NCBI GenBank assembly: GCA_016213265.1
Contig: JACRBA010000042.1
Span: 1 to 64,000 of the forward strand
Reading direction: 5' to 3'
Origin: Burkholderiales bacterium
GTDB taxonomy: Bacteria; Pseudomonadota; Gammaproteobacteria; Burkholderiales; Burkholderiaceae_C
Length of the DNA: 64,000 nucleotides
Numbering within the stretch: position 1 is the stretch's first letter; every line of letters starts with the position of its first letter. The notes beneath the pieces were generated by a model, which ran no database searches, had not been told where the DNA came from, and saw only the letters and a program-made list of their open reading frames with translations. This document shows, in pieces, positions 19,172-29,090 of this stretch. Made by a program: the position numbers and the translations under genes.

Positions 19172-19966
19172 TCAGGCCAGCAGGGCCAGGACGGCGGCGG
19201 CGGTGTCATCGGGCCGCTCCATGGGATAGAGGTGGCTGCCTTCCATCCACTGGAAGCGCTGGTGCGCCAGCGCGTGCGCCGCGGCCAGCCCGCCCTGGCG
19301 TGCTTCCACCGACTGCGTGCCCGCGATGAAGGCCACCGGGCACTGCGGCGGGTGGCGCTTGACGAGGCCACCCAGGTGGTGCGGCAGGGTGTTGTAGATG
19401 CGTGTTTCCACCTCGCGGCGGAACGCGAGCTCCACCTGGCCGCCGCGCGCCTCGAAGCCGGCGGCCACATAGTCCTGCAGCACCCGCGGGTCCCAGCGGG
19501 CAAAGGCCGGCTTGGACTGGAAATGCGCCAGCACGGCGGCGCGGTCGGGCCACTGGAAGCGCCGCTGGCGCGAGATCTTGCCCGGCGAGATGCGCTCGAT
19601 CAGACCCAGCTGCTTGGCCACCGCCACGCTGTGCGCGCGCCAGCCGGTGACCACCGGGGAATCGAGCATCACCAGCGCGGCGGCGAGGTCGGGCCGCTTC
19701 GATGCCGCCAGCAGGCTGAGCAGGCCGCCCAGCGAATGGCCCACCAGCACGGCGGGCGCGCCCACCTCGGCGTCGATGAAATCGATGAGCTGGTCGCGCA
19801 GCGAGCGCCAGTTGCTGGTGACGGGATAACGCGGGTCGTGCCCGAAGCGCTCCAGCGCATGCACCGTGTAGCCGGCGGCACGCCAGTGCTCGAACAGCAG
19901 GCGGTAGGTGCCGGCCGGAAAGCCGTTGGCGTGGGAAAAGACGAGGTGGCGGGACGTGACGGCCAT
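19172..19966 (-). CDS. alpha/beta hydrolase
   Basis: A 264-residue alpha/beta-hydrolase fold protein. Residues 5-15 (SRHLVFSHANGFPAGTY) give the oxyanion-side HANG motif, VLVGHSLGG at 74-82 is the nucleophile elbow with Ser78, and MEGSHLYPMERPDD near the C-terminus supplies the catalytic His. The substrate is unknown. The ATG at 19966 is preferred over an upstream in-frame ATG because the latter would run into the Anbu gene. Its start is only four bases from the Anbu stop, so it is the last gene of a mutS-anbu-hydrolase transcript. Confidence 0.88.
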   Translation of the reverse strand: MAVTSRHLVFSHANGFPAGTYRLLFEHWRAAGYTVHALERFGHDPRYPVTSNWRSLRDQLIDFIDAEVGAPAVLVGHSLGGLLSLLAASKRPDLAAALVMLDSPVVTGWRAHSVAVAKQLGLIERISPGKISRQRRFQWPDRAAVLAHFQSKPAFARWDPRVLQDYVAAGFEARGGQVELAFRREVETRIYNTLPHHLGGLVKRHPPQCPVAFIAGTQSVEARQGGLAAAHALAHQRFQWMEGSHLYPMERPDDTAAAVLALLA

Positions 19967-19970
19967 GGGG

Positions 19971-20795
19971 TCAGACGATCTTCTCACCGGGGTGGCGGAT
20001 CTTCGCCATGGGCTCATAGCGCTCGGACGGCCACATCAGCGGGTGGGTGGCGTTGCTGCCCACCCAGTGCGGGTCGTCGATGCCTTCGAACACCTCGCGC
20101 AGGCGCTGGCCCCAGGTGCCGCGGATCATGCGGAAGTACGGGTTCTCGTGGTCGATGACCGCGATCTTGTCGGTCTGCAGCCGGCCTTCCTCGTACACCA
20201 GCAGGTCGAGCGGGAGCCCGACCGACAGGTTGGACTTGAGCGTGGAATCCATGGAGACCAGCGCGCACTTGGCCGCCTCCTCCAGCGGGGTGGTGGGCGT
20301 GAGCACACGGTCGAGGATGGGCTTGCCGTACTTGCTCTCGCCGATCTGGAAGAAGCAGGTCTCGCGCGTGGCCTCGATGAAGTTGCCGGCCGAGTACACA
20401 TGGAACAGCCGCATGGCCTCGCCGCGGATCTGGCCGCCGAAGATCATGTTGCAGTTGAAGTCGACGCCGGCGTTCTGCAAGGCTGCGGCGTCGTGGTCGT
20501 ACACGCGGCGCACCGCGCTGCCCAGCACACGCACCGCGTCGAACATGCTTCGCACGTTCCAGATCGTGAGCGGCTCGCCGTCGGGGCCCGGGATGCGCTC
20601 GACCTGCAGGATCTCGCGTACCGATTGCGAGATGGACAGGTTGCCCGCCGACAGCAGCACCATGAATCGGTCGCCGGGCCGCTCGTAGACGATCATCTTG
20701 CGGAAGGTGCTGATGGCGTCCAGGCCCGCGTTGGTGCGCGAGTCGGACAGGAACACCAGTCCGGCGTTCAGGCGGATGCCGACACAGTAGGTCAT
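19971..20795 (-). CDS. proteasome-type peptidase Anbu (ancestral beta subunit)
   Basis: A 274-residue Ntn-hydrolase homologue of the 20S proteasome beta subunit and HslV, of the Anbu/BPH class. The protein starts [26 protein letters not shown]. After Met removal Thr becomes residue 1, the expected nucleophile, and SDSRTNAG matches the family. [28 protein letters not shown] follows the proteasome beta fold. Anbu forms open helical assemblies in characterised species and its cellular role is unsettled. No ATPase unfoldase, ATP-grasp, alpha-E or transglutaminase partner of the kind seen at other anbu loci is adjacent. The ATG overlaps the mutS stop. Confidence 0.9.
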   Translation of the reverse strand: MTYCVGIRLNAGLVFLSDSRTNAGLDAISTFRKMIVYERPGDRFMVLLSAGNLSISQSVREILQVERIPGPDGEPLTIWNVRSMFDAVRVLGSAVRRVYDHDAAALQNAGVDFNCNMIFGGQIRGEAMRLFHVYSAGNFIEATRETCFFQIGESKYGKPILDRVLTPTTPLEEAAKCALVSMDSTLKSNLSVGLPLDLLVYEEGRLQTDKIAVIDHENPYFRMIRGTWGQRLREVFEGIDDPHWVGSNATHPLMWPSERYEPMAKIRHPGEKIV

Positions 20796-23410
20796 GGCTG
20801 GGCTCTCGGCTGCAACTGCTTCAGACGGTACAGCGCGTCCAAAGCCTCGCGGGGGGTGAGGGTGTCAGGCTCGATGCGCGCCAGCGCCTCTTCCACCGCC
20901 GACGGCGCCGCTGGGGCGGCTGCCGGCGGTGCGGCGAAGAGATCGACCTGGGCATCGCGCTCTCGCGACTGGGCCTCGAGCGCTTCGAGCGTCGCGCGGG
21001 CCTGGCGGATGAGCGAGGGGGGCATGCCGGCCAGGCGCGCCACCTGCACGCCATAGCTGCGGCTGGCCGGGCCCGGCTCGATGGCGTGCAGCAACACGAT
21101 GTCGTCGCCGCTTTCGGTGGCGCTCACGTGGCAGTTCTGTGCGCGCTCATGCCGACGCGGGAACTCGGTCAGCTCGAAGTAGTGCGTGGCGAACAGGGTG
21201 AAGGCGCGGTTGCGGTCATGCAGCTGCGTGGCAATGGCCGAGGCCAGCGCGAGGCCATCGAAGGTGGAGGTGCCACGGCCGATCTCGTCCATCAACACCA
21301 GCGAGTGCTCGGTGGCACCGTGCACGATGGCCGCGGCTTCGGTCATCTCGAGCATGAAGGTCGATTGCGCATTGGCCAGGTCGTCGGCCGCGCCGATGCG
21401 GGTGTGGATCGCGTCGACGGGGCCCAGGCGGCACCGGCGCGCGGGCACGAAGGAGCCCATGGCCGCCAGAAGCACGATGAGTGCCACCTGCCGCATGTAG
21501 GTGCTCTTGCCGCCCATGTTGGGGCCGGTGATCACCAGCATGCGGGTGCGCGCGTCCAGCCGCGTGTCGTTGGCGATGAACGCCGGCCCGCCGGTTTCCT
21601 GCAGCCGGGCCTGCACCACCGGGTGGCGGCCGGCCTCGATGTCGATGCACGGGTGGTTCACGAACTCGGGGCGGCACCAGTCCAGGCTCGTGGCGCGTTC
21701 GGCCAGGCAGGCCAGCGCGTCCAGCGTGGCCAGCGCGCGGGCCAGGGCAGACAGCGGCGCGAGCCAGGCCTGCAGTTGCTCCAGCAGCTGGTCGTAGAGC
21801 CACTTCTCGCGCGCCAGCGCGCGGTCCTGGGCCGACAGCGCCTTGTCTTCGAAGGCCTTGAGCTCGGGCGTGATGAAGCGCTCGGCGTTCTTCATCGTCT
21901 GCCGGCGCTGGTAGTCCGCGGGCACCTTGTCGAGGCCCGATGCGGTGACCTCGATGTAGAAGCCATGCACGCGGTTGAACTGCACGCGCAGGTTGGCGAT
22001 GCCGGTGCGCGCACGCTCGCGTGCTTCCAGGTCGATCAGGAAGGCGTCGCAGTTCTGGCCGATGGCGCGCAGCTCGTCCAGCTCGGCGTCGAAGCCGGTG
22101 GCGATGACACCGCCGTCGCGCACCTGCACGGCCGGCTCGTCGGCGATGGCGCGCGACAGCAGGCCGGCCAGCGCGGGGTCGGGCGACAGCGCGGCATGGC
22201 ACTCGTCGAGCAGCGCCACGCCGCGGGCGGTGGATGCACGCAGCATGGGCAGCACCGCCAGCGTGGCGCGCAGGCCGGCCAGCTCGCGCGGGCGCACCTG
22301 GCGCAGGGCGAGCCGGGCGGCGATGCGCTCCACGTCGCTCACCGCGCGCAAGGCCTCGCGCAGGCCCTCGCAGCCGGTGGCCAGCAGCTGGCTGATGGCG
22401 GCATGGCGCGCCGTGGCGACCGTGCGTTCGCGCCGGGGGTGGGTGAGCCAGTGGCGCAGCGCCCGGCTGCCCATGCCCGTGCGGCAGCTGTCCAGCAGCG
22501 ACAGCAGGGTGGGGTGGCGCTCGCCGCGCAGTGTCTGGGTGAGCTCGAGGTTGCGGTGCGTGGCCGGCGGCAGCTCGAGCAGATCGCTGCTGCGTTGCAC
22601 CGTGAGCGTCGCCACATGGGCCAGCGCCCGGCCCTGGGTGTGCTCCGCATAGGCCAGCAGGGCCGACGCGGCGGCGTGGGCGCAGCCCAGGTCCTGTGCG
22701 CCGAAGCCGGCGAGCGAGGCCACGCCCAGTTGCTCGCACAGCTTGCGCAGGCCCAGGCTGGCATCGAACTGCCAGGCCGGGCGCGGGGTGAGCGCGGCGC
22801 CGCACTGGCGCAGGGCGGCGGGCAGGCGGGCACTGGCCGACTCGACGGCGTCGCGGTCCACCAGCAGCTCGGCGGGGGCCAGGCGGGCCAGCCAGCCGGG
22901 CAGCTCGGCCTCGCTGCATTCGGCCACGCCGAGCTGGCCGCTGGCCACGCCCAGCCAGGCCAGCCCCCAGGCCTGGCGCTGGCGGTGCACGGCCAGCAGC
23001 AGTGTCTCGGCGCGGTCGTCCAGCAGCTCGCTGTCAGTGACGGTGCCGGGCGTGACCACGCGCACCACCTTGCGCTCCACCGGGCCCTTGGCGGTGGCCA
23101 CGTCGCCTACCTGCTCGGCCACGGCGACGGATTCGCCCATCTTCAGCAGGCGGGCCAGGTAGGTCTCCACCGCGTGCACCGGCACGCCGGCCATGACCAC
23201 CGGCTCGCCGGCGCTCTGGCCGCGCGTGGTGAGCGTGATGTCGAGCAGCCGGTGCGCCTTGCGCGCATCGTCGTAGAACAGCTCGTAGAAATCGCCCATG
23301 CGGTAGAACACGAGCGTGTCCGGGTGCTGCGCCTTGATGCGCAGGTACTGCGCCATCATGGGCGTGTGGGCGCTGAAATCCTGCGCCGGCGGCAGGCTTT
23401 CGCTCTTCAT
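20792..23410 (-). CDS. mutS: DNA mismatch repair protein MutS
   Basis: Recognises mismatches and starts repair with MutL. The 872-residue protein is full length: the mismatch-binding FYE motif is in RMGDFYELF (Phe41, Glu43), the clamp and core domains have [18 protein letters not shown], and the ATPase has [13 protein letters not shown] (Walker A), [31 protein letters not shown] (Walker B and signature) and [12 protein letters not shown]-terminal helix-turn-helix/tetramerisation tail ([16 protein letters not shown]) is present. suhB ends 24 bases upstream on the same strand. mutL is about 20 kb away on the same strand. Confidence 0.97.
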   Translation of the reverse strand: MKSESLPPAQDFSAHTPMMAQYLRIKAQHPDTLVFYRMGDFYELFYDDARKAHRLLDITLTTRGQSAGEPVVMAGVPVHAVETYLARLLKMGESVAVAEQVGDVATAKGPVERKVVRVVTPGTVTDSELLDDRAETLLLAVHRQRQAWGLAWLGVASGQLGVAECSEAELPGWLARLAPAELLVDRDAVESASARLPAALRQCGAALTPRPAWQFDASLGLRKLCEQLGVASLAGFGAQDLGCAHAAASALLAYAEHTQGRALAHVATLTVQRSSDLLELPPATHRNLELTQTLRGERHPTLLSLLDSCRTGMGSRALRHWLTHPRRERTVATARHAAISQLLATGCEGLREALRAVSDVERIAARLALRQVRPRELAGLRATLAVLPMLRASTARGVALLDECHAALSPDPALAGLLSRAIADEPAVQVRDGGVIATGFDAELDELRAIGQNCDAFLIDLEARERARTGIANLRVQFNRVHGFYIEVTASGLDKVPADYQRRQTMKNAERFITPELKAFEDKALSAQDRALAREKWLYDQLLEQLQAWLAPLSALARALATLDALACLAERATSLDWCRPEFVNHPCIDIEAGRHPVVQARLQETGGPAFIANDTRLDARTRMLVITGPNMGGKSTYMRQVALIVLLAAMGSFVPARRCRLGPVDAIHTRIGAADDLANAQSTFMLEMTEAAAIVHGATEHSLVLMDEIGRGTSTFDGLALASAIATQLHDRNRAFTLFATHYFELTEFPRRHERAQNCHVSATESGDDIVLLHAIEPGPASRSYGVQVARLAGMPPSLIRQARATLEALEAQSRERDAQVDLFAAPPAAAPAAPSAVEEALARIEPDTLTPREALDALYRLKQLQPRAQP

Positions 23411-23434
23411 CGCCTTGCGTCCCGGTGCGCGGCG

Positions 23435-24376
23435 TCAGTCGGCTTGCTCGCCGTCCACCGGATCGGCCTCCACCTTGCGGCGCACGCGCAGCGGCTTGCG
23501 CTCACCCGGCACGGCCGGCGCAGCGGTGGGCGCGGGAGCGGGGGCCGCCGCCGCTGGCTCGTCCTCGCGGATCACGCGCGTGAAGGGCGACAGCAGCTGC
23601 ACCAGCTGGCCGTAGATCTTGGGCGAGCCCGCCACCACCTCACGCTGGTGCAGGAAGTCGGCCTCGCCGGTGAAGTTGCCGATCAGGCCGCCGGCCTCGG
23701 TGATGATCAGCGAGCCGGCCGCCACGTCCCAGGGGTTCAGGCCGGTCTCGAAGAAGCCGTCGTACCAGCCGGCGGCCACGTAGCACAGGTCCAGCGCGGC
23801 CGAGCCGGGGCGGCGCAGGCCGGCGCAGTGCGGCGCGACGGCCTCGAACATCTTCAGGTAGCGCTGGAAGTTGTCGCCCTTGCGGAAAGGGAAGCCGGTG
23901 CCGATGAGGGCCTCGCCCAGGCGGGCGCGGCGCGACACGCGCAGGCGCTTGTCATTGAGGAACGCGCCGCGGCCACGCGAGGCGATGAACAGGTCGTTGC
24001 GGGTGGGGTCGTAGACGACCGCCTGCTCCACCTTGCCGCGGAACGCCAGCGCGATGGACACGCAGTAGACCGGGAAGCCGTGGATGAAGTTGGTGGTGCC
24101 ATCGAGCGGGTCGATGATCCACAGGAAGTCGCTGTGCTTGGCCCCGTGCGTGCGGCCCGACTCCTCGGCCAGGATGCCGTGGCCCGGGTAGGCCGTGAGC
24201 AGCGTCTCGATGATGGCGGCCTCCGCCGCCTGGTCGACCTCGGTGACGAAGTCGTTGGTGCTCTTGGCCGTGACCTTGAGCAGGTCCACGTCCATCGAGG
24301 CCCGGTTGATGATCGCCCCCGCGGTGCGGGCCGCCTTGACGGCGATGTTCAGCATGGGATGGATGGATTGCGACAT
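23435..24376 (-). CDS. suhB: inositol-1-monophosphatase family protein SuhB
   Basis: A 313-residue Mg-dependent phosphatase. The signature residues are Glu71/Glu72 (LAEESGRT), [12 protein letters not shown] at 89-100 and [17 protein letters not shown]. In Gram-negatives SuhB also binds RNA polymerase and NusA in rRNA antitermination. The last 40 residues ([21 protein letters not shown]…) are a low-complexity Ala/Pro extension beyond the usual length of about 270. It is divergent from trmJ, with a 148-base gap containing a TAAAAT box (24512-24517) that could serve it. mutS follows closely. Confidence 0.92.
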   Translation of the reverse strand: MSQSIHPMLNIAVKAARTAGAIINRASMDVDLLKVTAKSTNDFVTEVDQAAEAAIIETLLTAYPGHGILAEESGRTHGAKHSDFLWIIDPLDGTTNFIHGFPVYCVSIALAFRGKVEQAVVYDPTRNDLFIASRGRGAFLNDKRLRVSRRARLGEALIGTGFPFRKGDNFQRYLKMFEAVAPHCAGLRRPGSAALDLCYVAAGWYDGFFETGLNPWDVAAGSLIITEAGGLIGNFTGEADFLHQREVVAGSPKIYGQLVQLLSPFTRVIREDEPAAAAPAPAPTAAPAVPGERKPLRVRRKVEADPVDGEQAD

Positions 24377-24524
24377 GGGCGACCTGGAAAAGCGGCAGGC
24401 GAAAGGGGAAACCGGGCAGCGGTGGGGAAAGAGCGGGCAACCGGGGTGTCGGGCGCGTGGCGGGCCGGGTGGCCGCGTGGCGCGGGCATCGACAATGGCT
24501 GCAAACCGCCGATTTTAGCCTCTC

Positions 24525-25307
24525 ATGACGCCGAACCCGACCGCCCCTGGGCTGCCACCCCCCGTGCCCGATTCCACGCGATTCGTCCTCATGCACACCA
24601 GCCACCCTGGCAACGTGGGTGCGGCGGCGCGCGCCATGCGCGTGATGGGCTTCACCGACTTGGTGCTGGTGGCCCCGCGCCACGCCGATGTGCTGGGCCG
24701 CGAGGAGACGCTGGCCATGGCCAGCGGCGCCACCGATGTGCTGGCGCGCGCGCGCATCGTGGGCACGCTGGCCGAGGCGCTGGACGGCGTCGACTATGCC
24801 TGCGCCACGGCCATGACGCCGCGCGACTTCGGGCCGCCCACCGTTGCGCCGCGCGAGCGATTCGACGGCCTGGCGCGCGAGGGCAGGCGGGTGGCGTTCG
24901 TGTTCGGCGGCGAACGCTTCGGCATGGCCAACGACGACGTCTACCGCTGCCATGCCTGCCTCTCCATCCCCACCGACCCCGCCTACGGCTCGCTCAACCT
25001 CGCCCAGGCGGTGCAGGTCATCGCCTACGACTGGCGCCAGGCGCTGGGCGGCTTCGCGGTGGCGCCCCGCACGGCGCGGCCCGCGCACGCCGATGGCGCG
25101 GCGGTGCAGGGCCTGCTCGCCCACTGGCAACAGGCGCTGCAGGACATCGGCTTTCTCGACCCGGCTGCACCCAAGAAGCTGCTGCCGCGCCTGAACCAGC
25201 TGGCCAACCGCGCGGGGGTGACGGTCGAGGAGGTGCACATCCTGCGCGGCATCGCCACCGCCATGCAGCGCGCTGCGGGGCATTCCCCGGGCAAGCAGCG
25301 CACCTGA
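24525..25307 (+). CDS. trmJ: tRNA (cytidine/uridine-2'-O-)-methyltransferase TrmJ
   Basis: A SPOUT methyltransferase that 2'-O-methylates position 32 of tRNA. The 260-residue protein has HTSHPGNVGAAARAMRVMGF at about 24-43, FVFGGERFGMANDD near 122-135, and the knot-forming IPTDPAYGSLNLAQAVQVIAYD near 146-167. The C-terminal extension with LLPRLNQLANRAGVTVEEVHILRGI is typical of bacterial TrmJ. A GACAAT box lies at 24491-24496. suhB-trmJ divergence and the following cysE are common in this group. Confidence 0.93.
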   Translation: MTPNPTAPGLPPPVPDSTRFVLMHTSHPGNVGAAARAMRVMGFTDLVLVAPRHADVLGREETLAMASGATDVLARARIVGTLAEALDGVDYACATAMTPRDFGPPTVAPRERFDGLAREGRRVAFVFGGERFGMANDDVYRCHACLSIPTDPAYGSLNLAQAVQVIAYDWRQALGGFAVAPRTARPAHADGAAVQGLLAHWQQALQDIGFLDPAAPKKLLPRLNQLANRAGVTVEEVHILRGIATAMQRAAGHSPGKQRT

Positions 25308-25355
25308 GGGCCGGCTACACTGGCCCGCCACCCCCTGCCTGCACAGAGCGCCACC

Positions 25356-26135
25356 ATGTTCGCCCGCCTGCGCGAAGACATCGCCTGCATCCTCGAGCGC
25401 GACCCCGCGGCCCGCTCGACCTGGGAGGTGCTCACCTGCTACCCGGGCCTGCATGCGCTGGTGCTGCATCGGCGGGCCCACTGGTGCTGGAGGCACGGGC
25501 TGAAGTGGCTGGGCCGCTTCATCTCGCACCTGTCGCGCTGGCTCACGGGCATCGAGATCCACCCCGGCGCCACCATCGGCCGCCGCGTGTTCATCGACCA
25601 TGGCATGGGCGTGGTCATCGGCGAGATGGCCGAGATCGGCGACGAGTGCACCATCTACCAGGGCGTCACCCTGGGCGGCACCTCGCTGGTGAAAGGGGCC
25701 AAGCGCCACCCGACGCTGGAGCGTGGCGTCATCGTGGGCGCCAATGCGGCCGTGCTGGGCGGGTTCACCGTCGGCATCGGTGCCCGCGTGGGCTCGGGCG
25801 CGGTGGTGACCAAGCCGGTGCCCGCGGGCGCCACGGCGGTGGGCAACCCCGCGCGCATCATCCAGCACGAGCAGGACCAGGCCCGCGAGGCGACGGCCGC
25901 CCGCATGGGCTTTTCTGCCTACGGCGTGACCAGCGGCGATGACCCGGTGGCCCAGGCCATGAAGGGCCTGATCGACAACGCCGGCACCCACGAGCACCAG
26001 ATCGCCCTGCTGTGGCAGGCCATCGAGAAGCTCTCGGCCCGCGCGCGTGAACTGCCCGCCAGCGACTGCGTGCCCGAGGATGCCCGCACCACCGAGGCCT
26101 TCGACGCCGAGCGCCTGAACCGCCTGGTCAAGTGA
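25356..26135 (+). CDS. cysE: serine O-acetyltransferase
   Basis: Forms O-acetylserine, the first step of cysteine synthesis. The 259-residue protein has the N-terminal helical region ([35 protein letters not shown]) followed by the left-handed beta-helix: [39 protein letters not shown] and [26 protein letters not shown]. The His in IDHGMG is catalytic. A C-terminal extension of about 70 residues follows the usual domain; the final Ile needed for cysteine synthase binding is not seen. It starts 48 bases after trmJ. Confidence 0.94.
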   Translation: MFARLREDIACILERDPAARSTWEVLTCYPGLHALVLHRRAHWCWRHGLKWLGRFISHLSRWLTGIEIHPGATIGRRVFIDHGMGVVIGEMAEIGDECTIYQGVTLGGTSLVKGAKRHPTLERGVIVGANAAVLGGFTVGIGARVGSGAVVTKPVPAGATAVGNPARIIQHEQDQAREATAARMGFSAYGVTSGDDPVAQAMKGLIDNAGTHEHQIALLWQAIEKLSARARELPASDCVPEDARTTEAFDAERLNRLVK

Positions 26136-26159
26136 GGGCGTGGCCCCACGGGGTCCGGT

Positions 26160-26750
26160 TCAGGCCGGGCGCCGGGCCGACTTGGGCCGGAAAGCATCGC
26201 ACACCGCCGGGTCGGTGACGAGGTAAGGCCCGCCGATCAGGTCGATGCAGTAGGGCACGGCCGCGAAGATGCCCGGCACGGCCGGCGTGGCCTGCGGCAG
26301 GCCCTGCAGGGTCTCGGCGATCGACTTGGGCTGGCCGGGCAGGTTGAGGATGAGCGCCTTCCCGCGGATCACCGCCACCTGCCGCGACAGGATGGCGGTG
26401 GGCACGAAGTGCAGGCTGATGGCACGCATCTGCTCGCCGAAGCCGGGCATGACCTTGTCGGCCACGTCCAGCGTGGCCTCGGGCGTCACGTCGCGTGGGG
26501 CGGGGCCGGTGCCGCCGGTGGTCAGCACCAGCGCGCAGCCGGCGGTGTCCACCAGTGCGCGCAGGGTGTCGGCGATCGCGGCGCGCTCGTCGGGGATCAG
26601 GCGCGTTTCCCAGGTGATCGGGTTGCGCACCGCGCGGCCCAGCCAGTCCTGCAGGGCCGGGATGCCCTGGTCGGCGTAAACGCCGGTCGACGCGCGGTCG
26701 CTGATCGACACCAGCCCGATGCGGACGGGCTCGAGTTGGGATTCACTCAT
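26160..26750 (-). CDS. mog: molybdopterin adenylyltransferase (Mog/MoaB)
   Basis: Adenylylates molybdopterin before molybdate insertion. The 196-residue protein has IGLVSISDRAS, TTGGTGPAPRDVTPEAT at about 77-93 (the MPT-binding signature), MPGFGEQMR and LNLPGQPKSIAETL. An upstream in-frame ATG (26771) exists, but 26750 overlaps the darP stop (ATGAGTGA) and gives the family N-terminus. No other molybdenum cofactor gene is in the window. It is convergent with cysE. Confidence 0.93.
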   Translation of the reverse strand: MSESQLEPVRIGLVSISDRASTGVYADQGIPALQDWLGRAVRNPITWETRLIPDERAAIADTLRALVDTAGCALVLTTGGTGPAPRDVTPEATLDVADKVMPGFGEQMRAISLHFVPTAILSRQVAVIRGKALILNLPGQPKSIAETLQGLPQATPAVPGIFAAVPYCIDLIGGPYLVTDPAVCDAFRPKSARRPA

Positions 26751-27384
26751 CGTCGTGGCTTTCGAGGTCATCGGGCTGGTCGCTCGCGCGCCCCGGGGTG
26801 GACAGCGTGGCCTTGATCAGCTGGAACAGCTCGCGGTAGGCGCGCCCGTGCCGGGCTTCCTGGCCGGGCGCCACCGGGGTGGCGGCGTCCTTGCGGGCGC
26901 TGCGCAGCAGGGCGCGCAGGCGCTGTGCGTCGGTGTCGGGGTGCTGCGTCAGCCAGCGGGTGACGGCCCCGTCATCGGCCAGCAGTTCCTCTCGCCAGCG
27001 CTCGGCCTCGTGCAGGGCCAGCGTTTCCTGGGCCCCGCCGAGGCGGAACGCGTCCACCGCGGCCTGGATGGGCGCCGCATCGACCTGGCGCATCAGCTTG
27101 CCGATGAACTGCAGCTGGCGCCGGCGGCCTTCGTGCGAGCGGGTGCGCCGGTATTCGGCCACTGCGTCGCGCAGCGACTCGGGCAGCTCGAGCTTGGCCA
27201 CCCGCGAGGCCGGCAGCTCGGCCAACGCCAGGCCCAGCGCCTGCAGGCTGTGCATCTGGCGCTTGAGGGCGGACTTGCTCGGGCGGCCGTCGTCGGCGTC
27301 GACGCCCTCGTCGAGGCCATCGACCGGGTCGAGGCCGGGGTCGTCGTGGGGTGCGGGTTCTGGGCGGGCGCGCGCTCGGGGCAT
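26743..27384 (-). CDS. darP: ribosome biogenesis factor DarP (YjgA, DUF615)
   Basis: DarP/YjgA associates with late 50S precursors and helps 23S rRNA maturation. The 213-residue product contains SKSALKRQMHSLQALGLALAELP, RRRQLQFIGKLMRQVD and the charged helices of the DUF615 family. The first 35 residues are acidic and Arg-rich and not conserved, so the true start could be later. The stop overlaps mog. It is divergent from pmbA, the classic yjgA-pmbA arrangement of Proteobacteria. Confidence 0.92.
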   Translation of the reverse strand: MPRARARPEPAPHDDPGLDPVDGLDEGVDADDGRPSKSALKRQMHSLQALGLALAELPASRVAKLELPESLRDAVAEYRRTRSHEGRRRQLQFIGKLMRQVDAAPIQAAVDAFRLGGAQETLALHEAERWREELLADDGAVTRWLTQHPDTDAQRLRALLRSARKDAATPVAPGQEARHGRAYRELFQLIKATLSTPGRASDQPDDLESHDDE

Positions 27385-27487
27385 GGGCTCAGGGGGTCGG
27401 GGCCGGAGGGGAGGGTGGCTATGATTGTCCCGCGCTTTGCCGCCCTGCGCGCAGCGGCGCCATCCCCCCACGCCTTCCGCCCATCGC

Positions 27488-28876
27488 ATGAGCCTGACCG
27501 ACCGCCCCGACGACGACGCCCTGCACGGCTTCTCCTTCCGCCGTGACCAGTTCCAGCAGATCGTGGAGGACGTGCTCACCATGGCCCGCGCGCTGGGCAC
27601 CAGCGACGCGGGTGTCGAGGTCAGCGAGGGCAGCGGCTTGTCCGTCTCCGTGCGCAAGGGTGAAGTCGAGCACGTCGAGCGCAACCGCGACAAGTCCGTC
27701 GGCGTGTCGGTCTATCTGGGCCAGCGCCGTGGCAATGCGAGCACCTCCGACTTCTCGCGCACGGCGCTGGAGCAGACGGTGCGCGCGGCCTACGACATCG
27801 CCCGCTTCACCGCCGAGGACCCGGCTGCCGGCCTGCCCGAGGCGGACGACCTGGCCACCGAGGCCGAGGCCGCGATGGACCTCGACCTGTTCCACCCCTG
27901 GGCGCTGGACGCCGAGGAGGCCGCGCACCTCGCCCGCCGGGCCGAGGCGGCGGCGCTGGCCGTGGACCGCCGCATCACCAATTCCGATGGCGGCTCGGTG
28001 TCGGCGCAGCAGTCGCACTTCTGGGCCGGCAACAGCCGCGGTTTCCGGGGCGGCTATGCCAGCTCGCGCCACGCGCTGTCGGTGTCGCCCATCGCCGGCA
28101 AGGGCAACGACATGCAGCGCGACTACTGGTACACCTCCATGCGCAACGCGCTGGAGCTGGCCTCGCCCGAGGCCGTGGGCCGCTATGCCGCCGAGCGGGC
28201 ACTGTCGCGCCTCAAGGCCCGCCAGCTGCCTACCGGCGAGGCGCCCGTGCTGTTCGAGTCCACCCTGGCCGCCGGCCTGCTGGGCGCGTACGTGCAGGGC
28301 ACCAGCGGCGGCGCGCTGTACCGCCAGGCCAGCTTCCTGCAGGACAGCCTGGGCCAGCGGGTGTGGGCCGACCACATCGACATCCACGAGGACCCGCACG
28401 AGCGGCGCGGCAAGGGCAGCGCCCCCTTCGACGACGAGGGCGTGCGCACGCGGGCGCGCCGCGTGGTGGACGCCGGCGTGGTGCAGGGCTACTTTCTCTC
28501 CAGCTACTCGGCGCGCAAGCTCGGCATGCAGACCACCGGCCACGCCGGCGGCTCGCAGAACCTGCGCCTGACCAGCCGGCTCACGCGGCCGGGCGACCAC
28601 CTGGAAGAGATGCTGCGCAAGCTGGGCCGCGGTCTGTTCGTCACCGAGCTCATGGGCCAGGGCGTCAACTACGTGACGGGTGACTACTCCCGCGGGGCTG
28701 CCGGCTACTGGGTGGAAGGCGGCCGCATCGCCTACCCGGTGCACGAGATCACCATCGCCAGCAACCTGCGCGACATGCTGCGTGGCATCGTGGCCGTGGG
28801 GGCGGACGTCTACACGACGGGCGCCAAGACGATGGGCTCGGTGCTCGTCGACCGCATGAAGATCGCCGGCACCTGA
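27488..28876 (+). CDS. pmbA: metalloprotease-like protein PmbA (TldE)
   Basis: PmbA/TldE is the partner subunit of the TldD-TldE heterodimeric protease that processes modified peptides (microcin B17) and degrades CcdA. The 462-residue protein shows SVSVRKGEVEHVERNRDKSVGVSVYLGQRRGNAST, the DLDLFHPW region, RTRARRVVDAGVVQGYFLSSYSARKLG and TGDYSRGAAGYWVEGGRIAYPVHEITIASNL, all diagnostic. As in other TldE proteins no HExxxH zinc motif is seen; TldD is not in the window. It is divergent from darP, with 103 bases between starts. Confidence 0.93.
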   Translation: MSLTDRPDDDALHGFSFRRDQFQQIVEDVLTMARALGTSDAGVEVSEGSGLSVSVRKGEVEHVERNRDKSVGVSVYLGQRRGNASTSDFSRTALEQTVRAAYDIARFTAEDPAAGLPEADDLATEAEAAMDLDLFHPWALDAEEAAHLARRAEAAALAVDRRITNSDGGSVSAQQSHFWAGNSRGFRGGYASSRHALSVSPIAGKGNDMQRDYWYTSMRNALELASPEAVGRYAAERALSRLKARQLPTGEAPVLFESTLAAGLLGAYVQGTSGGALYRQASFLQDSLGQRVWADHIDIHEDPHERRGKGSAPFDDEGVRTRARRVVDAGVVQGYFLSSYSARKLGMQTTGHAGGSQNLRLTSRLTRPGDHLEEMLRKLGRGLFVTELMGQGVNYVTGDYSRGAAGYWVEGGRIAYPVHEITIASNLRDMLRGIVAVGADVYTTGAKTMGSVLVDRMKIAGT

Positions 28877-29044
28877 GCCAGCATGCCGGGGCGCGGAGCC
28901 ACCTGGGGCGAACCCGAATTTCAGGCGGCTGCAAGGTGGGGCCGTCCATCATGCGCCCAGATCGTGGCGTCGTGCCGGCCGGGTGCGCGCGTGCGCGGGT
29001 AATCCCGCGGCGGCGTGGGCGGAGGGCCTTCCTAACATCCGCCA

Positions 29045-29060
29045 TCGATCGGTTGATCGA
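29045..29060. promoter_or_regulatory. inverted repeat upstream of the TRAP binding-protein gene
   Basis: TCGATC-GGTT-GATCGA is a perfect six-base inverted repeat, 30 bases before the dctP-like ATG, in the 214-base gap after pmbA. It has the size of a repressor half-site pair; no regulator gene is nearby. Confidence 0.35.
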
Positions 29061-29090
29061 CCCAGACTTTCGCAACAGGAGACTCTGTCT

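Noticed and set aside
21086-25942. A plus-strand open frame of about 1600 codons opposite mutS and suhB
   Set aside because: It is a GC-bias shadow: Gln/His/Arg/Gly/Ala-rich, without domains, antisense to firmly identified genes.
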